This document shows, in pieces, positions 9,903-17,428 of a stretch of DNA of 17,428 bases. The notes under the pieces are model-generated. The model saw only the letters and a list, made by a program, of their open reading frames with translations, ran no database searches and had not been told where the DNA came from. The position numbers and the translations under genes were made by a program. Position 1 is the stretch's first letter; every line of letters begins with the position of its first letter. This stretch comes from Cruorifilaria tuberocauda (lineage: Eukaryota; Nematoda; Chromadorea; Rhabditida; Onchocercidae), in NCBI GenBank assembly GCA_013365365.1, contig JABVXU010000862.1, positions 1 through 17,428 of the forward strand, in the 5' to 3' direction.

Positions 9903-9930
9903 GAAGATATCTTCAAAAAGATATCTTTTT
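9903..9930. repeat. Two adjacent perfect palindromes centred on GATATC
   Basis: GAAGATATCTTC (9903-9914) is a perfect 12-bp palindrome. It is immediately followed by AAAAAGATATCTTTTT (9915-9930), a perfect 16-bp palindrome. The two centres are 14 bp apart. The pair is flanked by GTGAA on the left and TTCAC on the right, extending the overall dyad symmetry. It lies just upstream of the possible first exons of the R7BP-like gene, where a regulatory role is conceivable. Confidence 0.7.
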
Positions 9931-9957
9931 TTTTCACATTCACTCCAAAAGGGATAG

Positions 9958-10240
9958 TGCACACATCGAATAGTACGAGGAGACAACGGGAGACCAACTG
10001 CCAACGAAGATATTGATATACATGGAAATATATTGAACAGAGAACATTTTACCGCCACAACAGACGTCGGCTTGAATTGTTGGTGAGTTTTAGAACCTAA
10101 TTCCAAATAATATTGTTGCAAGGCGTATGCGTGTATATGTTGCGGCTTGAATGACGAGAATAAGTAGGTGCAGACATTGCAAAGGAGTGATACAGGGAAA
10201 CAGGTCATCCTGGAACATTTCATTAAAGAAAAGGAAGAAG
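9958..10240 (+). other. Probable 5' exon zone of the R7BP-like gene, structure unresolved
   Basis: GC content rises here, and more than one + strand exon can be drawn. (a) 9958-10082 is open in a polar, protein-like frame (contains RIVRGDNGRPTANEDID) and ends at a strong GTGAGT donor in phase 2. (b) 10151-10240 begins with ATG and reads MTRISRCRHCKG to LKKRKK at a GTTAGT donor, phase 0; the same segment from 10168 fits after (a). (c) A second frame over 10174-10240 reads TLQRSDTGKQVILEHF and ends in phase 1. The acceptors are weak, so I cannot choose between these. A 109-codon minus-strand frame overlaps (9894-10223) and is regarded as a shadow. Confidence 0.35.
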
Positions 10241-10379
10241 GTTAGTGTCATTACTATTTGCTGCGGTCAGGATGTGAGAATGCTTTCTCTCACGATCGAT
10301 AAGATAGGCTCAATGATTTGCAAACATCATCGTCATCATTAGTGCCAACAGCAGCAACAGCGGCAGTGCCATCACTAAG

Positions 10380-11542
10380 AAAAATTGAATGGCATCCAAG
10401 CTGCGACAACATTCTCTCTCAAGTGTAAGGAAACTGCAGGAGGTACTCATTTTCTCATTATTTATCACTGTGATAATAATTAACACTGAAGTGGAGTAGT
10501 GATCTGAAAAGAATGATAGCTGAATAAGTTGCAGTACGATAGATCATTCATGATTGATTGAAGATGAGAATGGATTGATTTGTGGTTAACAATATATAAT
10601 ATATTGTTTACTGCTTAAACAATATATAACTATATCACCATATATTGATAATCATCTTTCTATATCTTGTGTTATAATTAATTTATCATTGTACTTAAGC
10701 TGGTACATGATTCTAATGTACAACTGGCGCAATTTCGAAATGTAATTCAATATATTGGTACGGGACAAGATGGAACGCAACTTCGCAATGATGTTGATTC
10801 ATTTGGTCGAGCGTGTATTAGAGCTTGTGAAGCAGCCAAAAGTTGCATCCTGCCGCAACTTCGTCATGAAAGTTAGTACAATTTAAAAGACCTAGGCAGT
10901 ATTTAAAAAACTCCGAGCTAATTATATTATTGTTAAAAATTCTCATCAAATGTTTTTGATCACCTCTTTTAATTTTATTCTTTTACAGTTCCAGAGGATT
11001 TATGCTTGGCTTATATTAAGGGCCTATTTTTGTTAGTAAACCATCGACTTCGTTCAAGTCAGAATTTTAAAAAATGAAATAATTTTAAAGCGGTTAGTGG
11101 GACTTTCGCATAGTATTATCTTGCACATGGATACTGATATTGTGTTAACTCTAATGACTCATTCAAGTTCTTAATCCGTAATTTAGTTTGGCAATAATTT
11201 AACTCACTACTAAATTATATTTCTAACGTTTTATTCAACTGTGCTTTAGGTGTTGAATTTACGCGGCATGCGTCACAGTTTATTGGTTGTGTAAATGCAT
11301 GCGTGGTTGAAATGCGACGTTGCGCAGCACTTGAGCGTACGTTTCCGAACGGTGAGCCATGTATCACGCAGCAGCAGATCGAACATATGGAAGAAATGCT
11401 GGAAACATTAGAAAATTTGATCACTGTACATTATTCAACCAGTGAATCATCACCTGCTGAACGTGTCACGCCAAGACGGCGACGTGCTACCAATTGCCGA
11501 CCCGCCTGTGTTTGCTCAAAATTAAAAACCAGCTATGCATAA
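10380..11542 (+). CDS. rsbp-1: R7 RGS-binding protein-like (R7BP/RSBP-1 family), 5' end uncertain
   Basis: R7BP-type proteins anchor R7 RGS/Gbeta5 complexes at the plasma membrane and so tune Gi/o signalling in neurons and muscle. Firm exons: 10700-10871 (LVHDSNVQLAQFRNVIQYIG, then TGQDGTQLRNDVDSFGRAC), 10989-11057 (IPEDLCLAYIKGLFLL) and 11250-11542, joined in phases 1 and 1. These segments match my recollection of the family: an LVQEFN-like helix, a RAEM-like Cys/Ala helix, and a PE-C-YI motif. The last exon carries a helical MEEMLETLENL segment, then PRRRR, then Cys at three nearby positions (CRPACVC) and a short SKLKTSYA tail. Basic plus palmitoylable Cys is the membrane-targeting logic of R7BP. 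The upstream exon starting at 10380 is ambiguous: ending at 10423 (EKIEWHPSCDNILSQ) or at 10442 (FSLKCKETAE), both phase 0. An ATG at 10390 (MASKLRQHSLSS, donor 10426) is a third option. The 11057 donor (GTCAGA) is weak. I rate the family call good but not certain. Confidence 0.65.
10588..10608. repeat. AT-rich inverted repeat in an intron
   Basis: AACAATATA and TATATTGTT form nine-base arms around TAA. A partial direct repeat (AAACAATATATAA) follows at about 10617. It lies in the intron before the exon at 10700. It is pure AT sequence and probably has no function beyond local structure. Confidence 0.5.
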
Positions 11543-12484
11543 TAATCATTTTTCTGTTCACTTGTGATTATCTTACATCGAGAGTTATATAATTGGCTGA
11601 ATTTATATTTGCTGAGATGAATAGATCACTTCTGCTTACTGCACACTTTTCAATGTTAAAGATACTGCAGATTAAAGAAACATTTTATCTTCTTTTACTT
11701 AGTCATTATGACCATTAAATTAATGCACTATTTTTGATTATTTATGCATCTGTATATTTGTATAATTCAATTTTTGCTACCACTTTTTTTGACTAAATTA
11801 TTATAAAATCTTTGTAGCTTTTTAAAAAATTTAAAAAAGAAAGGAGGAATGGAATAGTTTAATCATGCATACTAATCGCTAATGTTGTTTGAGAAGAACT
11901 TCGATCTGTTTGATTACATCATTAGGAAAGGTTGAAGTCATTTGTACCGGAAATTTTCATTACGAATTATTTTGTTCAGAAACGTCCAAAGTATGAAATA
12001 CCAAAGATACCGTCCAAGTTATGCAAAATAGTGCGTCTATCAAAATCATCTTATTTGGTTTAAATTTAAACGTGGTAAGATTGATTGTGGTTTTGTGCTG
12101 AATTTCAACAATTGTAAAATCTCTTCGCTTTCATACATGATAGTTAAAGTCCAATTTTCATTATTCGCCAACAACACAGTTGTATAGTAATAAATCTTCC
12201 AAACCATCAATAATTTCTAGCAATTGCAAAAAGAGAGGGTCAGTTAACGAAAAAAATGAGCGAACAAAAGTAATGATATTAATAGTGCGAATCTTCATGT
12301 GCGGCATATAAGGGATATGAGAGAAGTGATGAATTTAGATAAAGTGGAAGGAAAGGAAATACCTTCAATTTTGGAATTAAGTATTCATCTGTTGTTACTG
12401 TTTAGAAATCACGAAAATGCAGTAGAATTTTTTTCAATGTCTTAAAGGGATAAAGTAAAAATTCTATTAACTTATAAGGTTTAC
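11543..12484. other. 3' flank of the R7BP-like gene, no further gene
   Basis: AT-rich sequence without credible exons. Non-canonical poly(A) hexamers ATTAAA occur at 11671 and 11714, either of which could end the R7BP-like message 130-180 bases after its stop. No canonical AATAAA is seen in that interval. Confidence 0.45.
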
Positions 12485-12581
12485 CGGAATGCCTCCGGGT
12501 GGAAAGCTCGGATTTGCTGTTGTTGAAAACGTATAAACAACAAAATCACAAGTCTTCCACCTGGTCAGCTTTGATCTTCCG
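12485..12581 (+). ncRNA. Candidate microRNA-precursor-like hairpin
   Basis: A long imperfect hairpin can be traced by hand. CCGGGTGGAA (12495-12504) pairs with TTCCACCTGG (12555-12564), ten pairs including one G-U. After a small internal loop, GATTT (12511-12515) pairs with AAATC (12543-12547). Past a two-base bulge, TGTTGTT (12518-12524) pairs with AACAACA (12536-12542). The terminal loop is about 11 bases (GAAAACGTATA). A lower stem adds CGGAA (12485-12489) with TTCCG (12577-12581). The 70-base upper hairpin plus lower stem has the geometry of a pri-microRNA. The 3' arm would give roughly AAATCACAAGTCTTCCACC. The minus strand also folds, so orientation is assumed. No match to a known microRNA is claimed. 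Confidence 0.4.
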
Positions 12582-12585
12582 TTAG

Positions 12586-12783
12586 GATGCTGATCCGGTT
12601 ATGTTTCACAAGAGGGAAAGAGAGCCGAAGCGGCGAAATTGTAAAGACCAAGAACAGGTCGCAGCGTTAGCTTCCCTTCTCCTCTCCTATTTCGATCGAC
12701 AAACCAAATCTCATTCTTCCTGCAACAAATATTTATTTAAAAATGCTTATCATACAGTAAACATTGTAATTTGCAACTCTTAG
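12586..12783 (+). CDS. Possible exon after the hairpin, unrecognised product
   Basis: CTTCCGTTAG resembles an acceptor, and the frame after it reads DADPVMFHKREREPKRR and continues through QVAALASLLLSYFDRQTK to a stop at 12783. The first 40 residues have a protein-like composition and the DNA is GC-richer than the surroundings. The KR and KRR steps would suit a processed peptide precursor, but there is no signal peptide exon in view. The last 20 residues come from AT-rich sequence and look random. It may be chance, or it may be the flank of a non-coding RNA gene. Confidence 0.15.
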   Translation, partial: DADPVMFHKREREPKRRNCKDQEQVAALASLLLSYFDRQTKSHSSCNKYLFKNAYHTVNIVICNS

Positions 12784-14161
12784 AATAGAGAATTCTTTCT
12801 GTATGATTTCTTCATAGAAGGAATAAATTCGCCTTTTTCCTTCACTCATTTATTGAAAAGATTTCGAATTGTTGGTTAAACTGTAAAGTTAAAATTGAAT
12901 ATATTTCATCACACTTATGCTCAGTTGTTCTTTATTTTTACTGAAAATGCCCAAACTTTTTGAAATCGACGTGAGAAATTAGATTTAATTAACTGTGGGA
13001 ATTCCTCGTGTAAAATATCTTCGAAAAAATTAAAAAACGGTTACATTGTTCAATTATTTTTATAAAATTTATTACAGTATTGAAAAGTGGGAAGATTTCA
13101 ATTATAAGTAGTCAGTGGTAAAATTATATTGGATCAAATTTGGACAAATAAATTATCCACTCATTTCAATTGATCGTTGAATTTTAGTTATGTAAATATT
13201 TAAGAGTAATTAGTTGTCACTAACTGAAACGAAATATTTGGATATGAGATGAATTAGTGGCACGGAGTCACTAATTATCTTTTAATTTTGAATTTTAAGG
13301 TACACAAAGAAATAATTTGAAATTTTACTAAAGCTTTCTTTTTGATATTTGTAATGCGAAAAAATGGCGCAGTTTTTCCGAATAAATCCATGATGCAACG
13401 ATCAAAGTACATGTTTGTCGTATTCCGGAAGCATTTTTGATAGATAAGCAAGTGTGATGAACATCTCTGTTTTTGATGGATTCTTATTGAAATTTTAATG
13501 AACCTCCGTCAATATGTCTTCGAACTTTGCAAGAATATTTAATTATTGATATATCAGATAAACAATCTACAAAAGTTCAGGATGATTTGGTTAATGTAAT
13601 GTAAGCTTACAGCTAATTCCACAAAAACGTAAATTAAAAAAAACTGAACTTGTTCTTTCTTCAGTCATCATCAAACCGACTTTCAGATAAAAAATAACCA
13701 CTCCAGTAAATTCGTTTCAAATATTTCGAAAACTTATTCTTTTTCTTAATGAAGATATTATTAGTTTTTAGTCATTCTTATTAAATTCATAATTAATGGT
13801 CAATTTTCAGTCAGTCATATTTACTTATCATTTAAATTATTCTTGTTAAATAGTCTCCTCGCTATTAATGTTACTGGTGATATGTGACTTGAAGAGCATC
13901 ATCATCTCTGCATTTCCTCGTTTATTCTTTTCCTTTTTCTTTTATTTAAAAAAATCTTCACGCATTGTGAAAAATTTAGAAACCAACGACAAAGAAACGG
14001 AATTTACTTGATTTCTTTTTGTCACCATCATAATACATTCAATAAAGCATTATTATAAGGAAAATCTTCCAGAGTCCTTCAGATTTCAGAATCTGCTTCA
14101 TAACATTCGCATAGTGCAAGCAAGTAATCATGCGCATTAGGAGACAGGTGCGAATCAGAAG

Positions 14162-14182
14162 ATAAAACGTGAATCGTTTTAT
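14162..14182. repeat. Short perfect hairpin
   Basis: ATAAAACG (14162-14169) and CGTTTTAT (14175-14182) form eight perfect pairs around a five-base loop (TGAAT). There is no adjacent gene, so it is not called as a terminator. Confidence 0.5.
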
Positions 14183-14465
14183 GGAAGACAATCATCCTGT
14201 CAAATATCTTAATTTCTTACAGTTCAAAGAAAGTAGAGCGAAAATATTGATGAAATCAGATGTATGGGAGATGAAACTGTTGTAGTGATGTGTCCCGGAA
14301 TAAGAGAAGAGGTAACATGTGGGTAAGATGGAAAATGAGCAGTGTAGGTTGGATGAAGCAATGCTATGGAATTCAAATGACGGAAATGAAAGATGGATAT
14401 AATTCAGATATTTGCAGTTAGAAAACAGTGCCTTCGTTAATCATCGCACGCTGCAACAGTTGAGC

Positions 14466-14479
14466 GTTACCAAGGAGAC
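14466..14479 (+). promoter_or_regulatory. Second X-box-like site
   Basis: GTTACCAAGGAGAC matches about 12 of 14 positions of the nematode X-box consensus (GTTNCCATRGNAAC). It sits in the GC-richer patch 14100-14480. No gene start is identified beside it, so function is speculative. Confidence 0.15.
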
Positions 14480-17428
14480 AATCGATTTAATTAAATTTTA
14501 CTTACAAATAGTGCATTTGATACACCATTTATAATACCTCATCTATTTCAACTATCACAAACATCCTCTCGCTGATATCCAATTCCCGTACACACATATA
14601 TACACACACATACTGGAAGGGTAAAAAAATAAAATATATTTCCAAAACAATTTCTTGGACAGTCTTTCATCGTTGCGTAAATGACCATGAAAAGAGAGGA
14701 AAATACCAATAAAATTTCATTACGATGGTCAACTCAGAAATTCAATCCTCGGGATCCTTGTAGTTTAACTACTTCGACCTTATTCTTTTCTGGTGCTTTA
14801 ATACTGTTAAACTAAGCAAAGAAATGGAATTAAGAATTTTAAACCTTCGTCATCGCATTTCCTATCTAATTTTACTCGATCTAGTCTGACTGTTCAATAA
14901 TGCAATATCAACATTTGAATAATTGCTTTATTAGAAAAATTAAAGGCTAAATACAAAATATGTGCAAGTTCATATGCTTTTCACTACATCATTGTCAAAG
15001 CACAATGTAAGGAATTATCGCTCATTATGACAATCCTAAAATTATCGAAACTTCTTTGTTCTCTATCTGAATAAGAGGAAGAGAGTTAAACATACAGACA
15101 GCTCTGAAGGAACTCGTATCAGAATGTATCAAATTTTGTTCAAATATGAATTGAACAGAATGTGACAAAGCAGTTTTATCCAAATATAAATTATGATAAT
15201 GATTTCTTCTCCTTCCGAAAAACATCAATTTCTTCCATTTGAACAGAGCAAAACAATATTAAGATATTAATAAGAATGTTTGATAAAAATATGCAATTTA
15301 ACACACAATAAATGAGAAATACGCAACGACTTCTGAAAATTCATTTCTCTTCTCAATCTCATTCAACCTTCAACATTTAGTCAAATGATTAAAAAGTAAG
15401 GCTTGAAAACTTTTGTATTTCAATAACAAATTAAAGATGTATTGAAAACTGGAATCTTAACATTACAAATCCTATAGCGCTACAATTGGAAACTGACCTT
15501 TTCATGTATATAAAAATAACTCCAAAATCCTAGCCCTACCATTAAATTCTATTACAAAACTACCCGAATTGCTAAGAAAGAAGTAATAAAAAAATCATAG
15601 GAAATATGAAAACATCGCCACGCGCGACAAATGCGGAACAACTTATGAGAATCTTTCGAAATGAAATCATATAAACACTATTACTATACTACCATGAATA
15701 AACTCCGAGAAAAGGAAGCGCAATGTCGTATGTGACCAACCAAGCAAACACGATTATATGCGTGACAACACACTACAGCAAAATACTATCAATGCATACC
15801 GACAACCATTTCATTTGTGCTATAACAGCGTCCTGGATTCACTCGTTTAAGAACGCACACACTACGGAACACCTTACAGTGTTTCCATTTATAGGATATT
15901 TATATCATCTCCACTCAACAACTAATAATTTTCTGATTCCAATGAATCATACAACAGCTGTTATAAACAAATAATAATGGAAGGCAGACTTAATATATTT
16001 AAAAAATCTTGAAGTTCCTTTTTCAATTACTATTCTCTTTTTAAATCGTAAATTTTTACTAGATGAAGAAAGCACATATAAAAAGGAGGAAGTGGTAAAT
16101 AAACGATAGAATAAGTAAAATAGTGCAGATAACAGTTTATCAATGAAGCTAGCATAAAAACGACCTCAAAACACAAATACCCAACCTAGCTAGAAAATAC
16201 TTCTGGTAAGCATGCCATATTTTCTTCATCTTGATTAGCTAACCAAATGTTATTTTGAGCAGTCGTTCCCTTGAAATAAAAGTTTTAAAGCATTTGCTTA
16301 AGATGTGAGCATGAACGATATAACGAGACCGCGTAAAAAGCAGACAAATTTCTTGACAAAAGCTATTACAATAATTTTCTATTTCTGGAGAGAAATGAAC
16401 AAAATATATCAATAACAATAAGGAAAATATAAGTAATATACGAAATGTAAACCAAATAAAATGTTTACTCTTAATCCAAATTTTAAATACATACGTTGAG
16501 CAACAACATACAACAGCTGGTGAGTTCTGCCAAGGATTGAAATCCGAATTTGATAAAATTTTACTGGACATGATACTCTTTTTTCAAAAAAGAAATTTAA
16601 CAAAATAAAATAATACTTTAGCAATGCATTCTGTCATTAGTCACACAGTATAACAGCAGCATACTATGGTCGGAAGACAAAAATATCAACGCCAGATATC
16701 ACAGTCACCTTGAACCGTACTTTACATTATTCTACATGACTCTGTTCTATACTTGATGCAAAGAGAAAAATTCAAAAGTTGGAAATATTCTCTACAAAAA
16801 TTATTGCAAACTAATAAGTAATTGAAACTTTACAAACTTTCTAAAAAGATTTTCCATGCTTCTTGGAAGCAAATTGTATACAAGCAAAAGTTGTGCGCCT
16901 AATTAGAGAATCTGATGAAAAAGTGAACAAGACCTGAAGACTTAGGACAAAGATATCACTGCTAATATTTGCCATAGTGAAGTATAAGTTAAAGTTTCGA
17001 CGATGATAACGACGACGACAGCACATTCAAGTGCAAAATATATCAAAGTTTTCCCGTAAAAAACGCCAAAGGCAGTGCGAGGCTTCGCATCACAAAATAA
17101 AAGAATTGAATCGAAACAAAATCATACGCTCGACTTATCATTAGTGATAAAAATATAAAGAAGCAACACGTAATGATACAAGTTCCTTGTTAAGCAAAAT
17201 TGACAAGGAGTTGGAGTCACCGTATGCTTTGCTATATAGATACTAATAATAAGGTATTCGTTCTCTGTCATTTTCATGGTGAACTCTCACCCGCATCAAG
17301 GATATTATTAACTTTGGAACGTAATAAACTTCGTTCGGTCGATCATAACTCCATGAATCTCAAATCCACCAAAAACAATCATCGATGACAATAAAAACAT
17401 GCACAAAAAGGGTATACTATATATATAT

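Larger units (their letters stand above)
12790..17428. other. Long AT-rich non-genic region
   Basis: No gene can be supported on either strand. Frames of 60-110 codons (for example 15723-15974 on plus and 16239-16571 on minus) have compositions expected of AT-rich noise and no domain, start context or phase-matched splice partner. A somewhat purine- and GC-richer patch lies at 14100-14480, and a CA-rich patch at 14580-14615. The window ends in a short TA repeat (17417-17428). The stretch may be intergenic DNA or a large intron. Confidence 0.5.

Noticed and set aside
16239..16624. Two overlapping minus-strand frames of 110 and 71 codons
   Set aside because: Phe/Leu/Ile/Ser-rich with no domains; both are consistent with reading A-rich plus-strand DNA on the minus strand.
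17075..17089. TGCGA-GGCT-TCGCA mini hairpin
   Set aside because: Only five pairs with a four-base loop and no gene context; too small to call.
1..17428. tRNA, rRNA, CRISPR, transposon or viral sequence
   Set aside because: I saw no cloverleaf with a GGTTCGAAT-type arm, no spaced repeat array, no long terminal inverted repeats and no transposase or polymerase motifs. This was a visual check only.

Overview
The window looks like nuclear DNA of a nematode, most likely a filarial (clade III) species. The sequence is strongly AT-rich, genes are split into small exons by AT-rich introns, and many introns end in TTTCAG or TTTTAG-like acceptors. The organism call is inference; the sequence contains no species marker.

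Two protein genes can be recognised, both on the + strand. (1) Positions 4976-9077 hold an 11-exon gene for the large subunit of chromatin assembly factor 1 (CAF-1 p150/CHAF1A family). It has a Lys/Glu/Arg-rich (KER) region, a PCNA-binding-like RFLSFF motif, the hallmark NWRPPYYGTW and DYEVDSDEEWE blocks, and a VQHGYLSEGEG acidic block. My spliced model gives 500 residues. The protein stops soon after the acidic domain, so it lacks the long C-terminal DNA-binding region of vertebrate p150. (2) Positions about 10380-11542, with possible further 5' exons back to about 9958, hold a gene resembling the R7 RGS-binding protein family (R7BP; RSBP-1 in worms). It ends in a PRRRR basic cluster followed by a Cys-rich segment suited to palmitoylation. 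The two genes have unrelated roles (replication-coupled histone deposition; membrane anchoring of RGS/Gbeta5 complexes), and nothing indicates a functional link.

Layout: 1-4975 is an upstream intergenic or intronic region with CA-rich simple sequence, some higher-GC islands with short unassigned open frames, and a small hairpin near 4409-4448. 4976-9077 is the CAF-1 subunit gene, with a 58-codon open, splice-site-flanked segment inside its intron 9. 9078-9957 is a spacer with a poly(A) signal, a 20-bp tandem repeat and two adjacent GATATC-centred palindromes. 9958-11542 is the R7BP-like gene and its unresolved 5' part. 11543-17428 has no gene I can support. It does contain a roughly 70-97 nt imperfect hairpin at 12485-12581 that has the size and shape of a microRNA precursor, which is the best candidate for something undescribed.

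I found no tRNA, rRNA, CRISPR array, transposase or viral gene.
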